Positions 1 to 9,260 of a DNA stretch of 64,000 nt are shown here, piece by piece. The position numbers were made by a program, and so were the translations under genes. Under the pieces are notes generated by a model, which ran no database searches, had not been told where the DNA came from, and saw nothing but the letters and a program-made list of their open reading frames with translations. The stretch's first letter is position 1, and every line of letters begins with the position of its first letter. The stretch comes from Manihot esculenta (lineage: Eukaryota > Streptophyta > Magnoliopsida > Malpighiales > Euphorbiaceae), in NCBI RefSeq assembly GCF_001659605.2, contig NC_035162.2:25400161-25464160 (forward strand), written 5' to 3'.

Positions 1-716
1 AATGGAAAGATCATGAAAATTTGAAGAAAAGACACAAAGGATAGTTAAGAAATTATTACTAAGCCTAGTTCTGATACCAACTGATGCGGAACCCCAGCCT
101 ATTAGAGACTGAAACGACACATACCCTAGTAAAAAGAACTTAGTTTAGAAAGTAATTCCCCAATCTAAAGCACCCTTAATTAACATGCAATTAAGAACAC
201 TTATAATTGATTGATTTTAAGAGCAGCAAGAATAAGAATCATACAAGTTAGTATGAAACCTTACTCGTGATGCAATGTCAAGAACCAAGATCTCTCTTAA
301 ACTCTCAAAGAAAAATCACGTAAAGCAATTGTATTGAATAATTGATAATCTGTGTACAATATGGAAAAAGAGATGCTTTATATAATATAAATAAATACCC
401 ATGATCTATGCCACTACCCACTACTTTGCATGGATCCACGATCTATGCCACCATCCACTATTAGATAACTACCCACTGCTAAATAACTACCCACTATAAA
501 TACAAAATTTGAATTGTCAATAAGGACGCATTCGGCCTAATTGACTTGGAATGGCCAGATTGTTCTTCAACTTGAAAACGAACTTGAAAAGTTTCAATAT
601 ATTCCTTCATGAATCCTTGAAATGCTTCCTTCAACCTCTTGTATCTCAACCTTGTAATTGGTCCTTGAGGTAATGCTAGCTCATTATTTTTGGTGTTGTT
701 GGTTATGCTTACACCA
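1..716 (-). mobile_element. RT-A element, right-hand end (leader, PBS, 5' LTR), minus strand
   Basis: The first 66 bases match the 5' leader of the RT-A copy near 41500. The PBS complement (agttctgatacca) lies at 67-79 and the 5' LTR at 82-716. Gag and pol lie left of the window. The LTR abuts plus-strand RT-A reverse-transcriptase sequence at 717, so this element inserted into another RT-A copy. The flank just right of the LTR is GTAAG (717-721); the matching target duplication would be outside the window. Confidence 0.85.
82..716 (-). repeat. RT-A 5' LTR
   Basis: LTR of 635 bp, reading TGATGCGGAACCCC on the plus strand at its left end. The right end is acacca, where other copies have acatca. 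It is shorter than the 725-bp copies at 10064 and 29934 because it has fewer of the degenerate 'gtagtgggtagtt' repeats. The LTR-encoded Pol tail (a GPITR-type motif) is open on the minus strand over about 494-716. Confidence 0.88.
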
Positions 717-1068
717 GTAAGTTTGTGGTTGTATATTTTGATGATGTATTGATTTATAGCCGAAGCTTGGATGATCATATTAGGCATGTTGAAATTGCTT
801 TACAGAAGTTGCGTGAGCATGAATTATATGCTAATCTTAAGAAATGCACATTTAGTACTGATAGTGTTATATTCCTAGGATTTGTTATTAGTTTACGTGG
901 AGTTGAGGTAGATACTGAAAAGGTTATGGCTATCCAAGGTTGGCCTACACCTAAGAATGCTAATGAGGTGAGATCCTTTCATGGATTAGCAAGCTTCTAT
1001 AGGAGGTTTGTTAGAGATTTCAGCACTATTGCTGCACCTCTAAATGAGGTTATTAAAAAGGCTGTTGG
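717..1068 (+). pseudogene. RT-A pol fragment (reverse transcriptase, YFDD region)
   Basis: The plus-strand frame from about 725 encodes the RT catalytic motif YFDD, then the thumb-side motifs LKKCTF, FLGFVIS and [19 protein letters not shown], ending at KKAVG. These match the RT-A pol at 30436-34107. The fragment is cut on the left by a minus-strand RT-A LTR and on the right by the RT-B 5' LTR at 1069. No start codon belongs to it. The flank GTTGG (1064-1068) is the expected left target duplication of RT-B. It is a piece of an old Ty3/gypsy polyprotein and not a functional gene. Confidence 0.88.
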
Positions 1069-1867
1069 TGATACGAACCAGCAAACCCAATCACATGAGA
1101 ATCAAGGAAGCAAGGATCCATTGGTGCTCCCTAGTGGACCAGTGACAAGGAGCAAAGCTAAGAAGCTTGAAGCAGCTATGAACTTACACATTCAAGAACA
1201 AGTAACACAGGAATTGACTGAGCTTGCCTTTGGCAAATGTCTCGTGAAGCTTGAAGACACACCTAAGCTACTCACCTTGCTTAAGGTGTGTAATGGAGAT
1301 AGCGCTGTCTAATTTATTCAGCATTGATATGATGGGCTTGCTATATTTTTATGATTTAACACTTGTTTTATTTTAGCTTTGTTTGGGCTTGTATTCTAGC
1401 TACATTTTATCTTTTAAGTTTTAGAGTGTTGGGCCATGTTTTGGGCTTATATTTTAATACTTATGCGTTATTTTAGTGTGTGATTGGACTTGGGCCTTAG
1501 GTGTTTAAGTCAGACCCAAGAAGAGTGTTTAGAGTTTTATTTGTTTTTCTCCTTACTATATAAGGATAAAAAACAATTGTAAGAGGCAGCTTTTAATCAA
1601 ACTTTTCAGAATTTCTTTCATGCCTTTGGCGTGTATTGCTTTGAGTGAGAGTGAGGATTTGCTTTCATCAATTGCACCAGGAATCTTAGCTTACTTATCA
1701 ACTATTCGTTGTGGCGTTTGTCGGATTCTCATCTAAATCCTTCGATCATTGGTGTTTCAGTTTCTCTAAGTTTGTGGTGCCATAGGAGGTGGGTTTATCA
1801 GATCTTTGGATTCCGTATCTACTTGTGCGTGTGGGTTTGAGGCTTGTGCCATAGGGTTCCGCGTCAG
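1069..1867 (+). repeat. RT-B 5' LTR
   Basis: LTR of 799 bp starting TGATACGAACCAGC and ending GGTTCCGCGTCA, followed by a PBS. The first 257 bp or so are specific to RT-B and carry an open frame to a stop near 1312, with a GPVTRSKAKK motif. From about 1326 (gatatgatgggcttg) to the end it is closely similar to the RT-Bn LTR. Another copy lies at 50305-51086 on the minus strand. Confidence 0.92.
1557..1565 (+). promoter_or_regulatory. TATA box of RT-B LTR
   Basis: TATATAAGG sits inside CCTTACTATATAAGG, a 15-base near-palindrome kept in nearly all RT-B and RT-Bn LTR copies here. It lies about 300 bp before the LTR end, the expected place for a promoter at the U3/R border. The transcription start is inferred, not seen. 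Confidence 0.6.
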
Positions 1868-1869
1868 TT

Positions 1870-1882
1870 GGTATCAGAGCCT
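1870..1882 (+). other. RT-B primer-binding site (initiator tRNA-Met)
   Basis: TGGTATCAGAGCC lies 2 bases after the LTR end. It matches the 3' end of plant initiator tRNA-Met in complement, the usual primer of many plant Ty3/gypsy elements. Confidence 0.92.
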
Positions 1883-2188
1883 GGTTGAGGTAAATTCTTA
1901 TTTATCTCAGGATCTAGAGTTTTTTTTTTGAGTTTTCCTTGTCTTTCTTGTTGATTTCATTGAAAGCTTCTGTATCCATGACTGCACCTTCTTGATAAAT
2001 TATCACATAATCTCTTTTGAAAAAAAAAAATTTGAAATCCAAAAAAAAAAAAAAAAAGGAAAAAAAAAATTCGCCTTTGCCATATTTATCTTGATCTGGC
2101 CGAAATTGTGATATGCTTCCTTTTTCATCCATATTTCCTTGCCTATCTCAATTGATTGCTGTAGTTTATGGGATTAAGTTTGAATTTT

Positions 2189-3059
2189 GAATTGGGTTGA
2201 ATCTAGATTAGGAGACAAAAGAAATCTGCCTATTCCTTAAGGTGCACATTTAAGGCAACTGCATCTAAATCGATTTGATGTCAAATCATTCTTTTAAAAC
2301 CAGAATTTTCGTCCATGTTTCTGATCTGAGTGAAACTTACATTTTTCTTTTCTGATTCTATTTATGGGGTTTTGATACACTCCTTTTTGGGTAGATTTAT
2401 ATAGATTCATATTTAATTTGCTTTGAAGTGAATTAAATTCAAACTTTTGTCCAGGTTCGTTTTTATTGGAATTCAAAGTTTTTTTTTTGGTTTAAGCTTG
2501 TTTTTGCTTCCTTGACATTGCTAGAGTATTGTTTGATTGTGTCTATACTCTAGGTGATATTTTCAAGTAGCACAAAGCCTAGTTCGTGTCTTACTTTCCA
2601 AATTGTCAGTGTCTTCTTTCTAGTTTTTTGAATTGCGTTGAATCCGGATTAGGAGACAAAACAAACCTGCCTATTTCTTAAGGTGCACATTTAAGGCAAC
2701 TGCATCTAAATCGATTTGGTGTCAAATCCATCTTTTAATGCCCATTATCGTCCATGATGCTGCACTGAGTGAGATATTTTTTTTAGCCTATTTGTGGGGT
2801 TTTGATACTTGCCTTTTTGGGTAGATTTAAATAGATCCGTATTTAATTTGCGTTGAAGCGAATTAAATTCAAACTTTTGTCCAGATTCGTTTTTATTTGA
2901 ATTCAAAGTTTCGTTTTGGTTTAAGCTTGCTTTTACTTCCTTGACATTGCTGGAGTATTGTTTGCTTGTGTCTATACTCTAGGTGATATTTTTCAAGTAG
3001 CACAACACCTAGTTTGTGTGTTACTTTCCAAATTGTCAGTGTCTTCTTTCTAGTTTTTG
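2189..3059 (+). repeat. Tandem duplication in RT-B leader (2 x about 441 bp)
   Basis: Both units start gaattg-gttgaatc and end with tttctagttttt. Unit 1 carries 'ccagaattttcgtccatg' as in RT-Bn leaders. Unit 2 carries 'cattatcgtccatgatgc' as in the RT-B leader near 49880. The pair therefore looks like a recombinant of two subfamilies and not a simple copy. Confidence 0.78.
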
Positions 3060-3251
3060 CGCGCTTCCTTCTTTCTTCAGGTTTTCTTCTTTGTTTCACT
3101 AAACGCACCTTGTGGTTAGTTGGTTGACCTTATTTTCTGAAGTACAATTGAAGAATCAGCAAAAGAGTGGTAAGTGTGCAGACACTTGAGTGCTTTCCTT
3201 TCTAACACAATATTTGCTAGTTCTCTTTGTTCTTTGTTGATTTAAGGTAGG

Positions 3252-3281
3252 ATGAGTAAAGACAAGAATGTGGTGGATAGT
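3252..3281 (+). pseudogene. RT-B gag, first 10 codons
   Basis: The ATG at 3252 opens MSKDKNVVDS, the same N-terminus as the RT-B gag at 49381. The frame is cut after ATAGT (3277-3281) by the insertion at 3282 and resumes at 8643 after the duplicated ATAGT (8638-8642). Confidence 0.85.
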
Positions 3282-4079
3282 TGATGCGGAACCCTATGGC
3301 ACAAGCCTTAAACCCACATGCACAAGTAGATATGGAATCGAAAGATTTGATAAACCACCTCCTATGGCACCCCAAACTTAGAGAAGCTAAAACACCAATG
3401 ATCGAAGGATTTAGATGAGAATCTGAGAAACGCCACAACGAATAGTTGATAAGTTAGCCAAGATCCCTGGTGCAATTGATGAAAGCAAGTCCTCACTCTC
3501 ACTCAAAGCAATACACGCCAAAGGCATGAAAAGAATTCTGAAATTTTGATTAAAAGCTCCCTCTAACAATTGTTTCTTATCCTTATATAGTAAGGAGAAA
3601 AACAAATAAAACCCTAAGACACTTTTCTTGGGCTTGACTTAAACACATAAGGCCCAAGCCCAATCACACACTAAAATAACACATAAGTATTAAAACATAA
3701 GCCCAAAACATGGCCCAACACTCTAAAACTTAAAAGATAAAGTATGGCCAGAATACAAGCCCAAACAAAGCTAAAATAAAACAAGTGTTAAGTAATAAAA
3801 ATATAGCAAGCCCATCATAACAAAGCTGAATCTTCACAAAAGCCTTACTTGATCTACACTTTAGGCTTCCCTTTGTGTAGTTTTAGCCCATAGGTTTGAT
3901 TAGGCTCCCTAAGCCTATGATTGCAAGTGTTGCACCAAATCTGTCCCATATAAGTTGAAGTCCGCCCCAAATATATATGGATCATATGAATATGATTTTG
4001 AACTACTTTTAGATCCATTTGAACGACATAAGTTTGCTCCACAGCATTGTTAGAAATTTGCGCTATTGGATCCGTATCA
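3282..4079 (-). repeat. RT-Bn 3' LTR of the outer element
   Basis: Plus-strand reading runs from TGATGCGGAACC (mutated from TGACGCGG) to GGATCCGTATCA, 798 bp. It belongs to the sub-lineage whose encoded tail reads STYMGQ where the young copies read LIHMGQ. Confidence 0.9.
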
Positions 4080-4250
4080 TTCTCTCCTTCTTTAGAAAAG
4101 ATTCGTCCTCGAATCTTGCTGATATTTATGTCAAAAAGGATAGCTTTAGGAACCCATGTATCTTCAAAGACCTCCTTTTGAATAGGTGGAAATAGGATAA
4201 AACTTTCGTCATAAATGTTTTCATCAACAACCTGCACATCAAGAACAAAT
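4080..4250 (-). pseudogene. RT-Bn ORF 3' remnant
   Basis: The PPT complement ttctctccttcttt (4080-4093) is followed on the minus strand by codons for the end of the RT-Bn protein (DESFILFPPIQKEVFEDTW, SKIRGRIFSKEGEND). The frame continues into the LTR to a stop at 3854. Everything 5' of it is deleted. Confidence 0.8.
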
Positions 4251-4537
4251 AAACCCACCTCCTATGGCACCCCAAACTTAGAGAAGCTGAAACACCAATG
4301 ATCGAAGGATTTAGATGAGAATCTGACAAACGCCACAACGAATAGTTGATAAGTTAGCCAAGATCCCTGGTGCAATTGATGAAAGCAAATCCTCACTCTC
4401 ACTCAAAGCAATACACGCCAAAGGCATGAAAAGAATTCTGAAATTTTGATTAAAAGCTCCCTCTAACAATTGTTTCTTATCCTTATATAGTAAGGAGAAA
4501 AACAAATAAAACCCTAAGACACTTTTCTTGGGCTTGA
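4251..4537 (-). repeat. RT-Bn 5' LTR of outer element, left piece
   Basis: Begins inside the LTR at aaacccacctcc, lacking the TGACGCGG end, and stops at CTTGA (4533-4537), where the next RT-Bn inserted. It continues at 8191. Confidence 0.85.
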
Positions 4538-5336
4538 TGACGCGGAACCCTATGGCACAAGCCTCAAACTCACACGCACAAGTAGATACGTAATCCAAAG
4601 ATCTTATAAACCCACCTCCTATGGCACCCCAAACTTAGAGAAGCTGAAACACCAATGATCGAAGGATTTAGATGAGAATCTGACAAACGCCACAACGAAT
4701 AGTTGATAAGTTAGCCAAGATTCCTGGTGCAATTGATGAAAGCAAATCCTCACTCTCACTCAAAGCAATACACGCCAAAGGCATGAAAGAAATTCTGAAA
4801 AGTTTGATTAAAAGCTGCCTCTTACAATTGTTTCTTATCCTTATATAGTAAGGAGAAAAACAAATAAAACCCTAAGACACTCTTCTTGGGTCTGACTTAA
4901 ACACCTAAGGCCCAAACCTAATCACACACTAAAATAACACATAAGTATTAAAACATAAGCCCAAAATATGGCCCAACACTCTAAAACTTAAAAGATAAAT
5001 ATATGGCCAGAATACAAGGCCAAACAAAGCTAAAATAAAACAAGTGTTAAATAATAAAACTAGCAAGCCCATCATAACAAAGTTGAATCTTCACAAAAGC
5101 CTTACTTGATCTTCACTTTAGGCTTTCCTTTATGTAGTTTTAGCCCATAGGGTTGATTAGGCTCCCTCAGCCTATGATTGCAAGTGTTGCACCAAATCTG
5201 TCCCATATGAATTAAAGCACGCCCCAAATATATATGGATTATATGAATATGATTTTGAACTACTCTTGGATCCATTGGAATGATATAAGTTTGCTCCACA
5301 CCATTGTTAGAAATTTGTCCTATTGGATTCGTATCA
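4538..5336 (-). repeat. RT-Bn no. 1 3' LTR
   Basis: 799 bp, plus-strand reading TGACGCGGAACC to GGATTCGTATCA. The last 77 or so codons of the 472-aa ORF lie in it. Confidence 0.94.
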
Positions 5337-6520
5337 TTCCCTCTTTCTTTAGAAAAGATTCGTCCTCGAATCTTGCTGATATTTATGTTAAGAAGGAAAG
5401 CTTTAGGCACCCATGTATCTTCAAAGACCTCCTTTTGAATAGGTGGAAATAGTATAAAACTTTCATCATGGATGTTTTCATCAACAACCTGCACATCAAG
5501 AACAAATGAACTAGACATAAAAATATTAGTCATAGAAAGATCATGTGGATGTGACCCATTCTCCTCTACAACTTCCAAAACAGTCTTATTCACCTCCTCC
5601 ACCTCATCAATCATGTGCGCCCCATGTCCACCATCATTCACAACCTCTTCTATAAGCTCATTAATGGAATTTTCAAGAACAACTACATTAGATGATTGCA
5701 TTACAACTTCCTCTTCAATTTGAATCTCTATGGAAGTTGACATTGGAACTTTAGCCTCTTCTTTCTCCTTTTCTTTCTCCATCTTCCCTCCTTGAACTAG
5801 TCTTGATTCTTTTCCAGCCTCGTTACCCTCAAACTCACTCTTTTCTCTCATTTTTTCCACAGAACTCAAGCTCTCACTCACCTTTGTAGCCAAGGCCGAA
5901 GCCTCCCTCTCCCTCTCCAGCATTTTTATGTGATCGGCATATACCTCTTGAGGTGATAAAGGAGCGAGTATAAGCTTCTGTCCTTCATGAGTGAAGGAGT
6001 ACTTGTTATTGAGCCCATCATGTTGCACCTTTCTATCATATTGCCACGGCCTACCCAACAATATATGGCTTGCCTGCATAGGTACCACATCGCACAAGAT
6101 CTCATCATTATACCTACCAATAGAAAATGGTATAACCACCTGGCGTGTAACTCTGAGCTCACCACAATCGTTCAACCATTGCAATCTGTATGGCTTAGGG
6201 TGTTTAATAGAAGCCAAGCCCAATTTCTCCACCATATACACACTAGCCACATTTGCACAACTACCTCTATCAATAATGACAGTACACACTTTTCCATTAA
6301 CCAAACACCTAGTGTGAAATATGTTTTCCCATTGTTCCAGGCGTTCTTCCTTAACCTGCATATTCAGAGCACGCCTAGCAACAAGCATTTCACAATGTGC
6401 AGCAAGCAACACATTATTAACAAACCCATCCGAATCATCACAGTCATTATTGCAATTATGAGTTCTTTGAGGTATTCTTGTAGAAGTGGACGCTGGTGAG
6501 ACATTCTGATCCTTACTCAT
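5102..6520 (-). CDS. RT-Bn protein: retropepsin-like protease with acidic linker and LTR-encoded tail (472 aa)
   Basis: Start ATG at 6520 (MSKDQNVSPAST). Residues 1-20 match the RT-B gag start after a deletion. Residues about 30-190 match the protease region of RT-B: VIIDRGSCANVAS around Asp84, [12 protein letters not shown], then LAPLSPQEVYADHIKMLERE. Residues about 200-330 are Lys/Glu-rich with acidic segments (IEIQIEEEVVMQ, ELIEEVVNDG). Residues 330-395 end in SKIRGRIFSKERGND, where RT-A and RT-C Pol end before the LTR. Residues 396-472 are LTR-encoded, with a WCNTCNH motif and a basic end KLHKGKPKVKIK. Missing against RT-B: gag capsid core, CCHC knuckle, RT, RNase H and integrase. Asp84 is kept but the next residue is Arg, not Ser/Thr, so activity is doubtful in this copy. 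Whether the protein is made is unknown. Confidence 0.85.
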   Translation of the reverse strand: MSKDQNVSPASTSTRIPQRTHNCNNDCDDSDGFVNNVLLAAHCEMLVARRALNMQVKEERLEQWENIFHTRCLVNGKVCTVIIDRGSCANVASVYMVEKLGLASIKHPKPYRLQWLNDCGELRVTRQVVIPFSIGRYNDEILCDVVPMQASHILLGRPWQYDRKVQHDGLNNKYSFTHEGQKLILAPLSPQEVYADHIKMLEREREASALATKVSESLSSVEKMREKSEFEGNEAGKESRLVQGGKMEKEKEKEEAKVPMSTSIEIQIEEEVVMQSSNVVVLENSINELIEEVVNDGGHGAHMIDEVEEVNKTVLEVVEENGSHPHDLSMTNIFMSSSFVLDVQVVDENIHDESFILFPPIQKEVFEDTWVPKAFLLNINISKIRGRIFSKERGNDTNPIGQISNNGVEQTYIIPMDPRVVQNHIHIIHIYLGRALIHMGQIWCNTCNHRLREPNQPYGLKLHKGKPKVKIK

Positions 6521-7391
6521 CCTACCTTAAATCAATAAAGAACAAAGAAACTAGCAAATATTGTGTTAGAAAAGAAAGCACTCAAGTGTCTGCACACTTA
6601 CCACTCTTTTGCTAATTCTTCAATTGCACTTCAGAAACTAAGGACAACAAACTAACCACAAGGTCCATTTAATGAAACAAAGAAAAAACCTAAGGAAAGA
6701 AGGAAGCGCACAAAAACTAGAAAGAAGACACTGACAATTTGGAAAGTAACACCAGAACTAGGTGGTGTGCTACTTGAAAATATCACCTAGAGTATAGACA
6801 CAAGCAAATAATACTCCAGCAATGTCAAGGAAATAAAAACAAGCTTAAACCAAAAAAGGAAACTTAGAATTCAAATAAAAACGAATCTGGAAAATTTTGA
6901 ATTTAATTCACTTCAAAGTAAATTAAATATGGATCTATTAAAATCTACCCAAAAAGGCAAGTATCAAGACCCACAAATAGAGACAGAAAAAAAAAATCAA
7001 ATAAAATTCAATAGGCAGATTTCTTTTGTCTCTAATCTGGATTCAACCCAATTCAAATTTCAAATTTCCAAATTGATTCCCACAAACTACAGCAATCAAT
7101 TGAGATAGGTACGGAAATATAGATACAATCACAATTTCTGCCAGAACAGGATAAGGCAAAGGGAATTTATTTTTTTTCGTTTTTTTTTTTTTGTATTGCG
7201 ATTTTTTTTTTTGTGATGCACGAAGAAAAGGAAAACTCAGAAAAAAAAAAACTCAGGAAAAAAAGGAAAACTCAGTAACGAAGAAAAGGAAACTCACAGA
7301 AATCAATAACGAAGAAAAGGAAAACCCAGAAAAAAAAACTCTAGATCCTGAGATAAATAAGAATTTACCTCACTTTGGCTCTGATACCAAC
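6521..7391 (-). other. RT-Bn no. 1 leader
   Basis: Non-coding, with A/T runs (7170-7350) next to the PBS and the conserved pre-ORF block (complement of gaagaatcagcaaaaga at about 6610). The leader is related to RT-B leaders, with a single unit of the 441-bp sequence. Confidence 0.82.
7377..7389 (-). other. RT-Bn no. 1 primer-binding site
   Basis: ggctctgatacca on the plus strand is the complement of TGGTATCAGAGCC. It lies 2 bases from the 5' LTR. Confidence 0.92.
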
Positions 7392-8190
7392 TGACGCGGA
7401 ACCCTATGGCACAAGCCTCAAACTCACACGCACAAGTAGATACGGAATCCAAAGATCTTATAAACCCACCTCCTATGGCACCCCAAACTTAGAGAAGCTG
7501 AAACACCAATGATCGAAGGATTTAGATGAGAATCTGACAAACGCCACAACGAATAGTTGATAAGTTAGCCAAGATTCCTGGTGCAATTGATGAAAGCAAA
7601 TCCTCACTCTCACTCAAAGCAATACACGCCAAAGGCATGAAAGAAATTCTGAAAAGTTTGATTAAAAGCTGCCTCTTACAATTGTTTCTTATCCTTATAT
7701 AGTAAGGAGAAAAACAAATAAAACCCTAAGACACTCTTCTTGGGTCTGACTTAAACACCTAAGGCCCAAACCTAATCACACACTAAAATAACACATAAGT
7801 ATTAAAACATAAGCCCAAAATATGGCCCAACACTCTAAAACTTAAAAGATAAATATATGGCCAGAATACAAGGCCAAACAAAGCTAAAATAAAACAAGTG
7901 TTAAATAATAAAACTAGCAAGCCCATCATAACAAAGTTGAATCTTCACAAAAGCCTTACTTGATCTTCACTTTAGGCTTTCCTTTATGTAGTTTTAGCCC
8001 ATAGGGTTGATTAGGCTCCCTCAGCCTATGATTGCAAGTGTTGCACCAAATCTGTCCCATATGAATTAAAGCACGCCCCAAATATATATGGATTATATGA
8101 ATATGATTTTGAACTACTCTTGGATCCATTGGAATGATATAAGTTTGCTCCACACCATTGTTAGAAATTTGTCCTATTGGATTCGTATCA
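7392..8190 (-). repeat. RT-Bn no. 1 5' LTR
   Basis: 799 bp, nearly identical to the 3' LTR at 4538. Both share private variants such as aatatggcccaac, aaggccaaac and GGATTCGTATCA. Confidence 0.94.
7693..7702 (-). promoter_or_regulatory. TATA box of RT-Bn no. 1 5' LTR
   Basis: ccttatatag on the plus strand is the complement of CTATATAAGG, in the 5' LTR that would drive transcription of this element. Confidence 0.6.
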
Positions 8191-8637
8191 CTTGACTTAA
8201 ACACATAAGGCCCAAACCCAATCACACACTAAAATAACACATAAGTATTAAAACATAAGCCCAAAACATGGCCCAACACTCTAAAACTTAAAAGATAAAG
8301 TATGGACAGAATACAAGCCCAAACAAAGCTAAAATAAAATAAGTGTTAAGTAATAAAAATATAGCAAGCCCATCATAACAAAGCTGAATATTCACAAAAG
8401 CCTGACTTGATCTTCATTTTAGGCTTCCCTTTGTGTAGTTTTAGCCCATAGGTTTGATTAGGCTCCCTAAGCCTATGATTGCAAGTGTTGCACCAAATCT
8501 GTCCCATATAAGTTGAAGTCCGCCCCAAATATATATGGATCATATGAATATGATTTTGAACTCCTTTTAGAATCATTTGAATGACATAAGTTTGCTCCAC
8601 AACATTGTTAGAAATTTGCCCTATTGTATCCGTATCA
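8191..8637 (-). repeat. RT-Bn 5' LTR of outer element, right piece
   Basis: Resumes after the second CTTGA copy and runs to CGTATCA at 8637, followed by the target duplication ATAGT. The minus-strand tail frame is open here (8600-8373). Confidence 0.87.
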
Positions 8638-9260
8638 ATAGTACTGGTGAAAGTGAATCGGACATGGGTAACGATTATGAGATCTTTAAGAAATCAGTCA
8701 GTGGTGAGTTACAAAGGCTCAGTAGGGCTCTTGAGAGGATGACCGTAAGTATGGAGAGTTTGAAAGTCTCACAGGCTTCCACTTATACAAGAATGGCCCA
8801 TCGAATTCTTAACCCCGATAGACCACAAGTCCGAGAACCTCAAGTTCGAGGCGAAGTTGATGATACAGAAGATACTGTCGGACAAGGAAGGGGGAGAGGA
8901 GAAGTTCATGGAGGTAATAGAACTGGCGTAGGGTGGAATAGAGGTGGAGATGGTAGACTTGGCAGAAATGATGATGACACCGAGACATACCAAACCAACA
9001 CAATGGATGGTGAATTGAGCTCCATAAAGATGAAAGTTCCTGAATTTAAAGGGAATAACAATGCTGAAGAATACATTGAATGGGAGAGAAAACCTGAGCA
9101 AATATTTGAGTGTCATAACTATACCGAGGAGAAGAAGTCTCATATTGCCGCCGTTGAGTTCACGGGTTATGCCTCTTTCTGGTGGGATCAATTGAAATCC
9201 ACTAGGAGGAATAAGGGCTTAAGGGCAGTTCCACCATGGGACTACTTGAAAGAGTTGATG
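8638..9260 (+). pseudogene. RT-B gag, N-terminal and capsid part
   Basis: Continues gag from codon 11: an acidic and coiled-coil-like stretch (FKKSVSGELQRLSRALERM), a Gly/Arg-rich stretch (GQGRGRGEVHGG), then the Retrotrans_gag-type capsid start ([16 protein letters not shown]). It stops at KELM, where a solo Bn LTR inserted; TGATG is duplicated at 9256-9260 and 10002-10006. No stop falls inside this piece. The same gag is uninterrupted at 46796-49381 on the other strand. Confidence 0.88.

Larger units (their letters stand above)
1868..3251 (+). other. RT-B 5' leader with internal tandem duplication
   Basis: Non-coding leader between PBS and gag ATG, with long T- and A-runs (1920-2070). Two units of about 441 bp lie in tandem at 2189-2629 and 2630-3059. 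Near its end it has the block gaagaatcagcaa shared with the RT-Bn and RT-C leaders. The RT-B copy at 49382-50304 has one unit only. Confidence 0.8.
4538..8190 (-). mobile_element. Complete RT-Bn element no. 1 (3653 bp)
   Basis: Minus strand, target duplication CTTGA (4533-4537 and 8191-8195), two 799-bp LTRs, PBS complement 7377-7389, leader 6521-7391, one ORF (6520 to 5102) and PPT complement 5337-5350. The internal region is only 2055 bp. Reading the two LTRs side by side I saw one difference (gtaatcc/ggaatcc), so the insertion is young. It lacks RT, RNase H and integrase and must use enzymes in trans. Confidence 0.93.
3282..8637 (-). mobile_element. Deleted RT-Bn element carrying a nested full-length RT-Bn
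   Basis: Insertion in RT-B gag with perfect target duplication ATAGT at 3277-3281 and 8638-8642. The outer element is minus-strand: 3' LTR 3282-4079, a 171-bp internal remnant 4080-4250, then a 5' LTR lacking its PBS-side end (4251-4537 plus 8191-8637). A deletion through an AT microhomology near 4250 removed nearly the whole inside. A complete RT-Bn sits in the 5' LTR at 4538-8190. Confidence 0.88.

Noticed and set aside
1914..2132. Small ORFs rich in Phe or Lys in leaders (also near 7191, 24379 and 50062)
   Set aside because: They arise from T- and A-runs beside the PBS and are not conserved between copies.
3170..3220. A short intron in the RT-B leader (GTAAGT to TTTGCTAG)
   Set aside because: Only 51 bp, and the RT-C counterpart would be 35 bp, below the usual plant minimum. 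The conserved block is better treated as a possible RNA signal.
5472..6499. Plus-strand open frames of 83-170 codons opposite the RT-Bn ORF, repeated at 18767, 20163, 22760, 23308 and 47642
   Set aside because: They mirror a conserved coding region on the other strand, have odd composition and no start context; antisense shadows.
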